Of a DNA stretch of 64,000 bases, positions 26,398 through 36,912 are shown piece by piece. The stretch's first letter is position 1. Every line of letters starts with the position of its first letter. The translations under genes and the position numbers were made by a program. The stretch comes from Candidatus Neomarinimicrobiota bacterium (GTDB lineage: Bacteria > Fidelibacterota > Marinisomatia > Marinisomatales > TCS55): NCBI GenBank assembly GCA_018651745.1, contig JABIDL010000033.1, forward strand, positions 3,883 to 67,882, read 5' to 3'. The notes under the pieces are model-generated. The model had not been told where the DNA came from. It ran no database searches and worked only from the letters and a program-made list of their open reading frames with translations.

Positions 26398-29300
26398 ATG
26401 AAACGATCTTTAATCCTTAGCTTCATTTCGCTGGTTTGCATATCTGCTGCGCCTCAAATTACCGTGATATCCTCCAACGAATCTGCACTTGTTTTTCGAG
26501 TTGATTTTTCACCTCAAACCGAAGATGATTTAAAACCATTTTCAGTTTTAATGGGAATCCCAACCGATAGTTATCCGAATTTAGAAGTTGTGAATGATGG
26601 ACTGGAAGAATTTCAGAAAATTCCCGAAAATCAATTCAAACAAGGCGTCCGGTGGATCCAAAAACAGAATCTTCGCGGACTACATACAGCTTCCTTAGAA
26701 ATCTCACCCGTTTACAATCCAACACAATATTATAAATCCATGTTGATTTCGATTCAATTTGAGGACGCAAACATACGCACCACTACTGCAAATCCGACCC
26801 AGAAAAATTTTCTCTCTAACAGAATTCTAAATTGGAATGTTGCGCAATCGTGGTTTTTACCACAAAACATTTCGAGGAAGAGAATCGCACCAGAATTTTC
26901 AAGCGGAACCTGGATTCGTTTCTCGGTTCAATCTGACGATGCATATTATATCACTGGCAACACACTTTTGGGTTTATCCGGAATCCCCCTCGATTTTGAT
27001 TTGCGAAGTTTGAAAATGTATTCAAGCGCACAGTATGGACGTTCTCTTACCAATGCATATACCCAAGGAACACAATCCGAGCGTCCCATCCCGGATAATT
27101 TGACAGAAATTGCAATTACTTTCCGTGATAATAATGACGATTTATTGGATTCAGGCGATACTCTAATATTTTACGGAAGAGGCGCGAGTGGGTTCGATGT
27201 TAATGTGTCCAGTATAGATTATCATACCAATCTTTATTTTACAGGGAATACGGTTTGGCTTTTCATTCCGGACGATTCAACAGAAAGAGGGAAAAGAATG
27301 GAAGCTCAAACAACAGTTCCATCTCCACTCGTCAGTATGACCTACGGATTAATGTTTAAACACGTTGAAGTTGATCTTATCAACCCTTTTGAATCCGGAT
27401 TGGCTTGGGTTGGACCGTCCATTTCCAATGGATCATCCTATTCAACGGTTTTCTCCTTGGGAACGCCCAATGCATCCGTTGCACCAACTACAACTATTGG
27501 CCTTTACGGCGGAGAAGCTTCTTCCACATCAAATTCCAATACATCTCACTTGATTCGCCTTTACCAGAGCACCACATCAGGATCTTCCCTTGGTTCCCTT
27601 TCTTGGTCTGGAGTTGGATCAAAAACTGGTTCATTTCCTATCAATAACTTGAATTCCGGAACCAATACTTTCTTCCTAAAAAATGAAGCATCCTCTTCGA
27701 ATTCAAAGCCGTATATGGATTATTTTACTCTTTCATATGGGGAAGAATTGTCCGCCTCCGAAACCTACGAATTTTTTGCGCCAATCGATGGCAACAAAAT
27801 CACTTTCGAATTTGATGGCATTCCAGATCAAGTGTGGAATATCACCGATCCAGCAGCGCCAATACCATTATTAATTGGTTCAAACAATTCAAAAGGAACA
27901 ATTTCTTTAGACCTACCTTCCGATACAACACAACGTTTTCTGGTGGTTAATCTGGATGACATAACTGAAATCATCGAATTTGATTTGGAATTAGAAAACC
28001 CATTTGAAACACTCAGGATTCAACATTCCGGTACAGATCATTTAATTATTGGACCTCGTTTATTTTCAGAAGAAGCTGCTGATTTAGTCAATCATAGAAC
28101 CAGTTCTATTTACGTGAATCTCGAAGACATTTATGCAGAATTTTCCGGAGGGAATGCTGATCCGGTAGCTATCCGATTTTTTATTCAATGGACTCAAGAA
28201 AATTGGACGACCAAACCAAGCCATGTTTTGTTGTTAGGCGATGCAGATTTTGATTATCGAAATATTAGTGGAGAATCAAAAAACCAAGTTCCAACCATTG
28301 AGGTCGGATACAACTCTTCTGCACGAGCAACAGATGATCGCCTTGCCACCATTAAAGGTGTACTTCCGGAAGTCTCACTTGGCCGGTTTCCAGCTCAATC
28401 GGAATCGGAGGTTTCTGACTATATAGAAAAAGTAATTGAATATGAAACCAATCCAATTTCCGGGCTTTGGCGACAAAAAGTAACCCTTGTTGCAGATGAC
28501 GGTGCTCGTCCTGAAAATGACCTTCCCGAAATTTCCACGGGAAAAAGCCATACCAACAATTCCGAAAGTCTTGATAACATTGTACCGCAAAGTATTGAAG
28601 TTCAAAAACTGTATATGCTGGAATATCCTGAAGTAAGTGATGCGTCCACTTATGGAGTGTCTAAACCTGACGCCACTGAGGCACTTTTAAATGTGTTGCA
28701 GGATGGAACTGCAATCATTAATTATATCGGTCACGGATCTAGCAGCCAGTGGGCACAAGAAGCTCTCATAATTCAAAGTCGCGATTTGCAATCTATCAAT
28801 ACGGGTATGAAATTACCGCTCTGGATTGCCGGTACATGTTCTTGGGGGCATTTTGATCAATTAGATTCCGAGTCGTTTTCCGAGGAGTTAATTCGTCAAG
28901 ACATGAACGGAGCAGCCGCAATTATTACTACCAGCCGTGCTATTTCAGTCTACAGCAATCAAACGTATCTTGTAGCGATATTTAATGCGTTATTTCCAAA
29001 TGGAAATGTAACGGATAATTCTATTGGATCAATTTTGCAATCTGTTAAAACAGGCGGGTCATCCGGTGAATTATTTCATCTTTTTGGCGATCCCGCTTTG
29101 AAAATATCAATTCCCTCGGATACTGCTTCGGTAACTTCAGTTTCACCAGATACCTTAAAGACGCTCGAAACCGGAACATTTTCAGGATCATGGCTTGGCC
29201 AAACAGGAAAAAAATCTTCGGGATTTGCTTCACTTTTAGATGCAGAACGATCAGTAACGCGACAATATAATTTTTTATCTACCACACAGGAACTATCTTA

Positions 29301-30138
29301 TTCTCTTCCGGGCGCAACATTATTCAGGGGACAGTTTTCGGTTAATGATGATCAATTCACCGGAACACTACGAGTTCCAAAAGATATTTCTTACTCAAAC
29401 AATCCCGGACTTTTACGCGTGTACCTAACTCATAATGATGCCAGCACCGGCGCACTTGGACTTTTTCAAAACATTCTATTTGCAGGTGGATCAGAATCAA
29501 CCGATAATGCCGGTCCTATCATTTCCTTTGAAACTGAAGATAGGCGAGCAATTCGAACCGGAGATCATTTAGTTAAAGAGGATAGACTTTTTGTAAGAAT
29601 TTCGGACCCGATTGGCGTAAATCTCACCGGTGAGGTTGGACACGAAATCATTCTGACGAATCTCACAAGTGAAACATCCAAAGATATAACCGCTGGGTTC
29701 GTCTATGATCTTGATCAAATACAAACAGGCACAACAGAACTTAATCTTTCTGAATTTTCTAATGAATTATCCATACAAATTAAAGCGTGGGATAATGCCA
29801 ATAATCCGACAGAAACAGATTTATCTCTATCTCTTACTAATATAGACCAACTAAACCTTTACCACGTTTTAAATTTCCCGAATCCATTTTCTACCACCAC
29901 ACAATTCACATTTGAAATAACAGCTTCTGCGGAAGTATTAATTAATATATATACTCTCGGTGGACGAAAAATAAAATCTATAGAAAAATATTTTCAAATC
30001 GGATATCACTCTGTTGATTGGGATGGGCGGGACTCATTTGGACACCGGATAGCAAATGGATCCTATTTATATGAAATAATTGCAGTAAACGGCGAACGGA
30101 AAGTTTCCGAAATTAAAACAATCGTAAAATTTCAATGA
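26398..30138 (+). CDS. porU: C25 (gingipain-fold) peptidase, PorU-like type IX sortase
   Basis: 1,246 residues from the ATG at 26398, where a signal peptide (KRSLILSFISLVCISAAPQ) begins; longer starts are unlikely. The N-terminal part has the PorU pattern SGTWIRFSVQSDDAYYIT and LKMYSSAQYGRSL; the peptidase fold follows with catalytic His779 in IGHGSSSQW and Cys814 in GTCSWGHFD. The last 85 residues (LNFPNPFSTTTQFTFEI to KTIVKFQ) are a FlgD-like domain of sorting-signal type. PorU in Bacteroidota cuts C-terminal sorting domains at the cell surface and links the cargo to LPS. The function here is inferred. maf starts in its stop codon (ATGA). Confidence 0.82.
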   Translation: MKRSLILSFISLVCISAAPQITVISSNESALVFRVDFSPQTEDDLKPFSVLMGIPTDSYPNLEVVNDGLEEFQKIPENQFKQGVRWIQKQNLRGLHTASLEISPVYNPTQYYKSMLISIQFEDANIRTTTANPTQKNFLSNRILNWNVAQSWFLPQNISRKRIAPEFSSGTWIRFSVQSDDAYYITGNTLLGLSGIPLDFDLRSLKMYSSAQYGRSLTNAYTQGTQSERPIPDNLTEIAITFRDNNDDLLDSGDTLIFYGRGASGFDVNVSSIDYHTNLYFTGNTVWLFIPDDSTERGKRMEAQTTVPSPLVSMTYGLMFKHVEVDLINPFESGLAWVGPSISNGSSYSTVFSLGTPNASVAPTTTIGLYGGEASSTSNSNTSHLIRLYQSTTSGSSLGSLSWSGVGSKTGSFPINNLNSGTNTFFLKNEASSSNSKPYMDYFTLSYGEELSASETYEFFAPIDGNKITFEFDGIPDQVWNITDPAAPIPLLIGSNNSKGTISLDLPSDTTQRFLVVNLDDITEIIEFDLELENPFETLRIQHSGTDHLIIGPRLFSEEAADLVNHRTSSIYVNLEDIYAEFSGGNADPVAIRFFIQWTQENWTTKPSHVLLLGDADFDYRNISGESKNQVPTIEVGYNSSARATDDRLATIKGVLPEVSLGRFPAQSESEVSDYIEKVIEYETNPISGLWRQKVTLVADDGARPENDLPEISTGKSHTNNSESLDNIVPQSIEVQKLYMLEYPEVSDASTYGVSKPDATEALLNVLQDGTAIINYIGHGSSSQWAQEALIIQSRDLQSINTGMKLPLWIAGTCSWGHFDQLDSESFSEELIRQDMNGAAAIITTSRAISVYSNQTYLVAIFNALFPNGNVTDNSIGSILQSVKTGGSSGELFHLFGDPALKISIPSDTASVTSVSPDTLKTLETGTFSGSWLGQTGKKSSGFASLLDAERSVTRQYNFLSTTQELSYSLPGATLFRGQFSVNDDQFTGTLRVPKDISYSNNPGLLRVYLTHNDASTGALGLFQNILFAGGSESTDNAGPIISFETEDRRAIRTGDHLVKEDRLFVRISDPIGVNLTGEVGHEIILTNLTSETSKDITAGFVYDLDQIQTGTTELNLSEFSNELSIQIKAWDNANNPTETDLSLSLTNIDQLNLYHVLNFPNPFSTTTQFTFEITASAEVLINIYTLGGRKIKSIEKYFQIGYHSVDWDGRDSFGHRIANGSYLYEIIAVNGERKVSEIKTIVKFQ

Positions 30139-30758
30139 CCGAAATTCCCATTATATTAGCATCTGAGTCTCCACGGAGGAAACAACTTTTGGATCAGATT
30201 GATATCAAATGTACCGTGATCCCATCCGAAATTGAAGAAGAAAAACCCAAAAGGGAAAATCCGATGGATTATGCTGTTAGACTTGCTTCAGCTAAAGCAT
30301 CTGCCATAGCAAAAACCCATCCGGATGGGCTAGTGATTGGCGCAGATACCATTGTGGTCCTGAATGATGAAATCCTCGGAAAGCCAGCTGACAGAAATGA
30401 TGCAATCCGAATTCTTTCCAAACTTTCCGGCAAAACGCATACAGTCATCACGGGAGTGTCAATTCAATCGATTAATCACAAAGTTGCAAGCGACTTTTAT
30501 GAAGAAACAACCGTATCATTTAAAAATATAAATGATTCGGATATCTACAAATATATTGATACTTACAAACCATTTGATAAAGCTGGAAGTTATGGAATCC
30601 AAGATCCTTTTACCGTTTGGATAAGGAGCATTAATGGATGCTTTTTTAATGTTATGGGATTCCCATTATCTTCGTTTTTTGAGCGATTTCGTACAATTAT
30701 TTCACAAATTGACAATAAAAAGCGAAATACTGTTGGTGGCAAGAGTTCAGCCCTTTAA
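30135..30758 (+). CDS. maf: Maf family nucleoside triphosphate pyrophosphatase
   Basis: Hydrolyses non-canonical or UTP/dTTP-type nucleotides to monophosphates as house-cleaning; linked in some bacteria with division arrest. Signatures: LASESPRRKQLL at the start, VIGADTIVVLNDEILGKP with the catalytic Asp in GADT, then the lysine/serine loop LSGKTHTVITGV and DKAGSYGIQ. 207 residues, slightly long with a basic C-tail. It overlaps the PorU-like gene by four bases and lies just before the dcw cluster, a position maf holds in several phyla. Confidence 0.92.
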   Translation: MTEIPIILASESPRRKQLLDQIDIKCTVIPSEIEEEKPKRENPMDYAVRLASAKASAIAKTHPDGLVIGADTIVVLNDEILGKPADRNDAIRILSKLSGKTHTVITGVSIQSINHKVASDFYEETTVSFKNINDSDIYKYIDTYKPFDKAGSYGIQDPFTVWIRSINGCFFNVMGFPLSSFFERFRTIISQIDNKKRNTVGGKSSAL

Positions 30759-30772
30759 TTTTAGCCTAAGCT

Positions 30773-31597
30773 ATGGCAGAATTTTATAAAGAACTCAAAG
30801 CCCTCCGGGAAGAGAAACAAATCATCCTTGAGGATATCCACGCTAAGACTAAAATTAACTTGGAATACCTCAAGGCGATTGAAGATGGTCAGTTTGATAT
30901 CCTCCCAAAACCGTATATCCGTCTATTTCTGAAAGCATATACTATCCAAATCGGTGGTGAGCCAGAAAAATCTTTAAATCAATTAGAACAAATGATGGCT
31001 GCGAGGGAAAATAAACCTTTCTCTACTCCGGCGCCATCGCAAAGGATCATTAAAGAAATACAATCCGAAGAAAATATGCACCCTGAGTCGCGCTCACCCA
31101 AAAAAGTGCGATCGGATGTGACCAAAGGAATCCTTCTGCTTACAACATTTCTTTTTGCCATTTTTATTATCCGCAAAATAAATACAGAAGTGCCACCGCC
31201 ATCCTTAAAAGAGCAGGGTTCAATAAAACCCAACCAAGAAGCATTTATCACTTCGGAGGATTTGATGCTTCATTTCGGCTTAGATTTATCCCATGAAAGT
31301 ATTATCGAAACCGATCCGCCATACATGGTTAAAATCAGTACAATAAATCCCTTGTTGTTTTCGGTAACGAATGATCATAAAAATACCGAATATCAATCTT
31401 TGTCAGCTGGAGATCATTTGATTTATTCTTTTCAACAAAAATTAAGTCTTATTCTCAAAAGTTCTCTGGGTGTCAAAATCACCATCAATGGTCAATCTCT
31501 TTCCACTTTTGAAGAACGTCAGAATCCTGTACGGCTTCATTTTTCTGTGGAATCGTCTTCAAAAACTGTGAAGACAGACTACTTCATTCCGAAGTAA
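30773..31597 (+). CDS. RodZ-like helix-turn-helix membrane protein
   Basis: 274 residues. The N-terminal HTH_25 domain (LKALREEKQIILEDIHAKTK, INLEYLKAIEDGQFDILPKP) is RodZ-type; one transmembrane segment (GILLLTTFLFAIFIIRK) near 120-140 splits it from an extracytoplasmic beta domain of DUF4115 type (SAGDHLIYSFQQKLSLILKS). RodZ links MreB to the wall elongation machine; here the gene heads the dcw cluster. It starts 14 bases after maf. The intergenic stretch to mraZ carries a small CCATC/GATGG hairpin without a T tract. Confidence 0.8.
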   Translation: MAEFYKELKALREEKQIILEDIHAKTKINLEYLKAIEDGQFDILPKPYIRLFLKAYTIQIGGEPEKSLNQLEQMMAARENKPFSTPAPSQRIIKEIQSEENMHPESRSPKKVRSDVTKGILLLTTFLFAIFIIRKINTEVPPPSLKEQGSIKPNQEAFITSEDLMLHFGLDLSHESIIETDPPYMVKISTINPLLFSVTNDHKNTEYQSLSAGDHLIYSFQQKLSLILKSSLGVKITINGQSLSTFEERQNPVRLHFSVESSSKTVKTDYFIPK

Positions 31598-31689
31598 ATC
31601 ACTTAACCCTTTCCTTTAACTCAGATCGCCTAATCCATCCTTTAGCGATGGAATACCCTAAATAATTCAAGTTATTATGTAAATAAGTA

Positions 31690-31735
31690 TTGACAAGAGT
31701 GGGTAATAGTAAATATATTGTGGGTAGTTGTGGGT
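31690..31735 (+). promoter_or_regulatory. mraZ promoter with MraZ-box operator repeats
   Basis: A strong sigma-70 promoter: TTGACA at 31690-31695, TATATT at 31714-31719, spacer 18. Three TGGGT repeats lie at 31700, 31721 and 31731. The last two are ten bases apart, the spacing that MraZ binds in other bacteria, and the first is two turns further upstream, inside the promoter spacer. This predicts self-repression of the dcw cluster by MraZ. Confidence 0.8.
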
Positions 31736-31760
31736 TACAATCCCTAATCATTATGTGGCT

Positions 31761-32225
31761 ATGACATTAACAGATAATACATTTTCCGGCGAATATTCAT
31801 ATTCGATTGATTCTAAAGGAAGGGTCAATATCCCGGCCAAATTCCGACAGGCGCTCTCTGTAGAGAATGAAAACACATTCGTTATTACTCGTGGAATGGA
31901 CCCATGCGTTTGGGTTTATCCTTTGACTGAATGGAAATTTATCGAAACAGAATTAAGAGAACTCTCATCTCTAGCATCTCTCAATAGAACATTTATACGA
32001 AATACAACTCGGTACGCCACACCAGTTACATTCGACAAGCAGGGGCGAATTCAAATTACATCGTCCCTGATAGAATTCGCAGGACTCAAAAAAACATCTC
32101 TCATCATTGGGATGATTAATAAAATAGAAGTTTGGAATCCGGAAACTTTGAAAAAAACGGAAAAGAAGAATCTTGAAATTGATTCAACGGAATATGACAC
32201 TCTCGCAGAAAAAATTATACTCTAA
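31761..32225 (+). CDS. mraZ: Transcriptional regulator MraZ
   Basis: 154 residues from the ATG at 31761; a longer frame from TTG at 31728 would read through the operator repeats. Two SpoVT/AbrB half-domains each carry the DxxGR motif: YSIDSKGRVNIPAKFR and VTFDKQGRIQITSSLI. MraZ forms rings that bind TGGG direct repeats and repress the division and cell-wall operon. The gene overlaps rsmH by one base (TAATG), so it is the first gene of a polycistronic unit reaching ftsZ. Confidence 0.95.
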   Translation: MTLTDNTFSGEYSYSIDSKGRVNIPAKFRQALSVENENTFVITRGMDPCVWVYPLTEWKFIETELRELSSLASLNRTFIRNTTRYATPVTFDKQGRIQITSSLIEFAGLKKTSLIIGMINKIEVWNPETLKKTEKKNLEIDSTEYDTLAEKIIL

Positions 32226-33124
32226 TGCCTTCCCAGCATACGCAGGAAACCGGACAATACCATATTCCTGTGATGGCACCGGAAGTTCTGGAATTTTTGA
32301 AAGTTCAACCAGGCCATGTGTATCTGGACGGAACTGTGGGTGCAGGTGGGCATGCTTCTCACATTCTTGCAGCGCTGAAACCTGTAGGGAGGCTGATCGG
32401 TCTTGATCGCGATGAAGACGCTTTGGACATCTGTAAAACTCGGTTCACAAGCGCCTCTTCGCTTCTTTCTCTTCACCATTGCTCCTACCATAATTTTCCC
32501 CAAATCCTCGAAAAGCTCGGGGTAACTCAATTGAAAGGATTATTATTAGACCTTGGTCTTTCATCCATGCAATTGGATTCATCCCATCGAGGATTTTCTT
32601 ACCGCTCTTCGTCTCCTTTGGATCTTCGTTTCGATCCATCCAAAGGTCTAACAGCCGCAGAACTCATTGAAGCTTCAACCGAAAAGGAGTTAAGCACATT
32701 TTTTCGAGATTTCGGTGAAGAACGTCGGTCCGGTAAAATTGCGTATATGATTAAAAAAATAGGATATATCGGAACAACGGACGATTTGATTGAAGCTATC
32801 AGGCGGAGCACGCCACCCGCTAATAGAAATCGTACTCTTGCCCGAATTTTTCAAGCGCTGAGAATTGCGGTGAATGGTGAATTAAAAAAACTCTCTTACT
32901 TTTTAAATCATTTTCTCGATTCGCTCGAAATTGGTGGGAGAATTGTTATTTTAAGCTACCATTCTCTCGAAGACAGATTGGTGAAGCACAAATTTAAATC
33001 TCTAAAGCAACAGAGTAAGTTAACGATTCTTACTCGAAAACCCCTTATTCCGTCTGAAAAGGAACAAAATGAAAACAGCCGATCGCGAAGTGCAAAACTT
33101 CGTGCGGCAGAACGGATTGCCTAA
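32225..33124 (+). CDS. rsmH: 16S rRNA (cytosine1402-N4)-methyltransferase
   Basis: Methylates N4 of C1402 in the decoding centre of 16S rRNA, using S-adenosylmethionine. Motifs: HIPVMAPEVLEFL, the SAM-binding DGTVGAGGHASHIL, LIGLDRDEDAL, LLLDLGLSSMQLDSSHRGFS and the C-terminal VILSYHSLEDRLVK and RSRSAKLRAAERI. 299 residues is normal. The start overlaps the mraZ stop; the stop overlaps the ftsL start, both as TAATG. Confidence 0.96.
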   Translation: MPSQHTQETGQYHIPVMAPEVLEFLKVQPGHVYLDGTVGAGGHASHILAALKPVGRLIGLDRDEDALDICKTRFTSASSLLSLHHCSYHNFPQILEKLGVTQLKGLLLDLGLSSMQLDSSHRGFSYRSSSPLDLRFDPSKGLTAAELIEASTEKELSTFFRDFGEERRSGKIAYMIKKIGYIGTTDDLIEAIRRSTPPANRNRTLARIFQALRIAVNGELKKLSYFLNHFLDSLEIGGRIVILSYHSLEDRLVKHKFKSLKQQSKLTILTRKPLIPSEKEQNENSRSRSAKLRAAERIA

Positions 33125-33465
33125 TGCCAGTATCGCGATCAAAGCGGAAACGTTTAAAAAGTCAAAAAGAATTTTTACACACTTTGCTCTTTTTCGGAAT
33201 TATTACTATGTCCATTTCAGGGCTTCTGTTTTACCTCTGGGTTTATACAGAAATTGATGAAACGCTCACAGGCATTGAAGTTCAAAATAAGACAATAAAT
33301 GAACTGCATAATTCTATTGAAGAGTTGAATGGAGAGATTGCTCGCCTCGAAAGGGTTGACCGAATTACTTCTATCGCTCGAAAAAAATTAGATATGGTAG
33401 TGGCGCATCCTGAAACGATCGTCGTCTATGTCGATTCATTTGTTTCGCTGGACAACAATGACTAA
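33124..33465 (+). CDS. ftsL: FtsL-like cell division protein
   Basis: 113 residues: a basic cytoplasmic start (SRSKRKRLKSQKEF), one transmembrane segment (TLLFFGIITMSISGLLFYLWV) and a periplasmic coiled coil (NKTINELHNSIEELNGEIAR) followed by the IARKKLDMV short motif seen in FtsL. FtsL joins FtsB and FtsQ to activate FtsWI. Sequence conservation is weak in this family, so the call relies on layout and on the position between rsmH and ftsI. Confidence 0.85.
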   Translation: MPVSRSKRKRLKSQKEFLHTLLFFGIITMSISGLLFYLWVYTEIDETLTGIEVQNKTINELHNSIEELNGEIARLERVDRITSIARKKLDMVVAHPETIVVYVDSFVSLDNND

Positions 33466-35458
33466 AACATTTATGAAATATCGGGCGCGGGTTACCGTTG
33501 TGTCGGGCTTCGTTATTATTACGTGGGTAACCTTGTCTATGCGGCTATTTCAAATTATGATTGTTGACGGCGAAGGGTACCGTGAAAAAGGAATGGCCCA
33601 AGCCCGTAGAACAGAACCGATTCCTTTTGTTCGCGGAAATATCTATGACAGGAAAAACCGATCTTTAACCAAAAATATTATACAATATTCATTCGCTTTT
33701 GTGCCTAATGAAATTTCAAATCCTGAAACTTTGGCAGAAGCGCTTAGTCAAATTAGCAAGCGATCAAAAGATTATTACGTAGAAAAAATAAGTGGGGCAA
33801 ATAAATTTACCTATTTAGAACGAAACGTTGAAAAACGGGATTGTCAGACTTTAATTGAAAATCCACCTGAAGGATTAATTGTCCTGCGAAATCCTCGGCG
33901 ATACTACCCCCATTTAAATATTGCCTCTCAAATATTGGGATTAACAAATGTGGATGATAAAGGAATTGCCGGAATCGAAATGCAGTTTAACTCCTACCTC
34001 ACTGGAAATAAGGGTTGGATCGTCAAACAGAAGACCAATAATGGAAGACTAAATCCAAAAAATGGATTTCCATTTAAAAGACCTGATGATGGAAAAAACA
34101 TTCAACTCACAATTGATTTAGACTTCCAAGCCATCCTTCAAGAAGAATTGTTATCCCAAATGATTCGATCGAAATCCATCGGTGCAACAGGCGTTATTTT
34201 AGATCCGCAAACAGGATCGATTTTAGCTATGGCATCTCTTCCAGATTTTGATCCAAATCGACCTGGGCTCTATCCGATTGAAAACCAAAAAAATAAAGCT
34301 ATAACTGATCAAATTGAACCGGGGTCAACCTTTAAGATTGTCGCTGCTTCTGCAGCGTTAGATCGGAAAGCAGTCCAGCTCATGGAAGAATTTAATTGTG
34401 AGAATGGAAGTTTTGAATATGCCGGTCAAACCATAAAAGACTGGGAAAATTTCGGTCTGCTAACTTTTTCACAAATCATCGAACAGTCTAGCAATGTTGG
34501 TGTAATAAAAATTGCAGATCGGCTTGGTCCGAACCTTTTGCATCGGTATGCCAGAGATTTTGGGTTTGGAATTCCAACAGCTGTATCTTTGCCGGGCGAA
34601 GCCAAAGGAATCCTTCGAGCGACTAATGAATGGTCTGCAATCACCTTAGCCGAATTATCTCTTGGGCATGAAGTCGGTGTAACTGCCCTTCAGTTGGGAC
34701 TTGCATATTCTGCAATTGCTAATGGTGGATTTTTAGTCAAACCTAGGATTGTAAATCAAATTATGACTTCCAACATGAATGGAAAGTCGTCCATTGTGTA
34801 CACCGAGCGTCCGGAGGTGATTCGAAAAGTAATGCCGGAATCAGTTTCTCGGACCATGCGAGAAATCCTCGTGAAAGTTGTCGATCGAGGAACCGGAACG
34901 AACGCTGCAATTCCCGGATGGTCTGTAGCCGGAAAAACAGGTACAGCGCAGAAATTTATAGATGGAAAATATTCGGATAAAAAATTCATTTCAAATTTTG
35001 TCGGATTCTTCCCTGCCGAAGATCCGAAATTGTTAGCTGTCATTATTTTGGATGAACCTGCTCATGGATTTCATTGGGGCGGCCAAGGTGCAGCTCCGGT
35101 ATTTAGAAGAGTGATGGAACGGATTATTAATATGGATGATTCATTTATGCCAACTCCACAAAAAAAGAAATTTCAAAACAATCCTATTCTTGCGCAAAAC
35201 AATCCGGTTGTATCGTCCTCACTGAAACCGGTCAACCCAGTTATTCTTGCCACGCAATCTTTAGGTATCATTCAGCACAGCGATAATCGATCTTTTGTTC
35301 CAAACGTACGCGGAATGAGTCTTAAAAAAGCAAAACAAATTTTTAAGGAAAATGGCTTTAAAGTTATGGCGGAAGGGTCCGGACAAGTCACGTGGCAACA
35401 TCCTAAACCGGGAACAAACCTGGTTCACGGTGCTATATGCAAGATAGGATTAAGATGA
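33458..35458 (+). CDS. ftsI: Septal peptidoglycan transpeptidase with PASTA domain (FtsI/SpoVD-like)
   Basis: 666 residues from the ATG at 33458, overlapping ftsL by eight bases. One transmembrane anchor, a pedestal domain, then the penicillin-binding transpeptidase: SxxK in [10 protein letters not shown], SxN in [11 protein letters not shown] and KTG in [10 protein letters not shown] single PASTA domain closes the protein ([20 protein letters not shown]). It cross-links glycan strands at the septum in complex with FtsW. A C-terminal PASTA domain makes it closer to SpoVD/FtsI of Firmicutes and Bacteroidota than to the E. coli enzyme. Confidence 0.93.
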   Translation: MTKTFMKYRARVTVVSGFVIITWVTLSMRLFQIMIVDGEGYREKGMAQARRTEPIPFVRGNIYDRKNRSLTKNIIQYSFAFVPNEISNPETLAEALSQISKRSKDYYVEKISGANKFTYLERNVEKRDCQTLIENPPEGLIVLRNPRRYYPHLNIASQILGLTNVDDKGIAGIEMQFNSYLTGNKGWIVKQKTNNGRLNPKNGFPFKRPDDGKNIQLTIDLDFQAILQEELLSQMIRSKSIGATGVILDPQTGSILAMASLPDFDPNRPGLYPIENQKNKAITDQIEPGSTFKIVAASAALDRKAVQLMEEFNCENGSFEYAGQTIKDWENFGLLTFSQIIEQSSNVGVIKIADRLGPNLLHRYARDFGFGIPTAVSLPGEAKGILRATNEWSAITLAELSLGHEVGVTALQLGLAYSAIANGGFLVKPRIVNQIMTSNMNGKSSIVYTERPEVIRKVMPESVSRTMREILVKVVDRGTGTNAAIPGWSVAGKTGTAQKFIDGKYSDKKFISNFVGFFPAEDPKLLAVIILDEPAHGFHWGGQGAAPVFRRVMERIINMDDSFMPTPQKKKFQNNPILAQNNPVVSSSLKPVNPVILATQSLGIIQHSDNRSFVPNVRGMSLKKAKQIFKENGFKVMAEGSGQVTWQHPKPGTNLVHGAICKIGLR

Positions 35459-36912
35459 GCGTTCCTCTCAATAAACTAATAACTGGACTTGTGTTTCAAA
35501 ACGGCGATGTGCCACCGACTCCCATTACCGGAATTGCTACCCATGCTGATCAAGTAAAATCGGGCAACCTGTATATTGCTATTCATGGTACCGTCGCTGA
35601 CGGGCATGATTTTGTTCCGATGGCACTCGACAACGGCGCTGCTGCTGTGATCAGTAATGGACGAGACTTGGGAAATTTACCGGTGCCACAAATAAAAGTC
35701 GGAAACCCTAGAAAAGCCACATCTATTGTAGCAGCGGAATATTTTGGACATCCATCCAAATCACTTCATGTGACTGGAATTACAGGAACAAATGGAAAAA
35801 CCACAGTCGCCACTCTTTTGAAATCCATCTTCACGCAGGCGCAATTCAAAACTGCTCAATTGGGCACTTTGGGAATAATCGCTGATGGATTCCCACGGGA
35901 AAAAATTTTAACTACTCCCGACCCGATCTCGCTTCATCGTATGCTTGCTAAATTAAAAACTCAGGGATTTACGCATATTATTATGGAGGTTTCATCGCAT
36001 GCATTAAATCAGCACAGAGTTTCGGATGTGGAATTCAATACAGCAATTCATACCAATTTGACGCCTGAGCATCTGGATTATCATGAAACAATGGAAGAAT
36101 ATTTTCAAGCAAAGGCGCGGCTTTTCAAATCGTTGCCCATCACTGGAACATCTATTGTTAATATGGACGACGAGAGCGGGATTCGATTCCAAAAGGAGTG
36201 CGTTGCGCCGGTCATTACAACAGCACTTCAAAATGGTACAGACATTTCCTTTGCAGAAATTGAAAATGATTTGAACGGAATTCATGGAATTATCAAAGCA
36301 GGCGACCTACGAATCCCGATCGCTTCCTCCCTTATCGGAACCTTTAATGCTGAAAATATTTTATCCGCAGTTGCCGGCGCCATACCCATGGGTATTCAAC
36401 CTGAAACCATTTCGGAAGGAATCAACAACTGCTTTGCGATTGAAGGGCGAATGGAGCAATTTCCATTATTATCCGGCGGAACAGCAATTGTTGATTACGC
36501 ACATACACCGGATGCTTATGAAAAAGTGCTTTCGACCATAAAAATATCTGCAGGCAAACAGTCTCGCATTACGCTCATATTTGGATGTGGTGGAAACAGA
36601 GATCATCAAAAACGACCGTTAATGGCATCGGTTGCTGAAAATTATACCGATCGATGCTTTGTAACGCCGGATAATCCGCGAAACGAGAAACTTTCTAGCA
36701 TCAATGCGGACATCCTTAAAGGGTTTTCATCCAATTGCTACACCGTTTTCAATGATCGTGGCGAAGCACTACGAAAGGCTCTTAAGGAGGCAATTGATAA
36801 CGACATCGTCATTGTACTTGGAAAAGGACGGGAAAATTATCAGGATATTAAAAATGAAAAAGTACCCTACTCTGATGTAGAAATTATTCTGGAATACGCA
36901 AATGCGGATTGA
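35455..36912 (+). CDS. murE: UDP-N-acetylmuramoyl-tripeptide synthetase (meso-diaminopimelate type)
   Basis: Adds the third residue of the peptidoglycan stem peptide. The ATG at 35455 overlaps the ftsI stop (ATGA). ATP site [16 protein letters not shown]; carbamylated-lysine region and central-domain histidines are present ([12 protein letters not shown]). The selectivity motif reads [12 protein letters not shown] indicates meso-diaminopimelate rather than lysine, in keeping with a Gram-negative wall. 485 residues. Confidence 0.95.
   Translation: MSVPLNKLITGLVFQNGDVPPTPITGIATHADQVKSGNLYIAIHGTVADGHDFVPMALDNGAAAVISNGRDLGNLPVPQIKVGNPRKATSIVAAEYFGHPSKSLHVTGITGTNGKTTVATLLKSIFTQAQFKTAQLGTLGIIADGFPREKILTTPDPISLHRMLAKLKTQGFTHIIMEVSSHALNQHRVSDVEFNTAIHTNLTPEHLDYHETMEEYFQAKARLFKSLPITGTSIVNMDDESGIRFQKECVAPVITTALQNGTDISFAEIENDLNGIHGIIKAGDLRIPIASSLIGTFNAENILSAVAGAIPMGIQPETISEGINNCFAIEGRMEQFPLLSGGTAIVDYAHTPDAYEKVLSTIKISAGKQSRITLIFGCGGNRDHQKRPLMASVAENYTDRCFVTPDNPRNEKLSSINADILKGFSSNCYTVFNDRGEALRKALKEAIDNDIVIVLGKGRENYQDIKNEKVPYSDVEIILEYANAD

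Noticed and set aside
31635-31651. Terminator before mraZ (CCATC/GATGG hairpin)
   Set aside because: Only five pairs and no T run after it.
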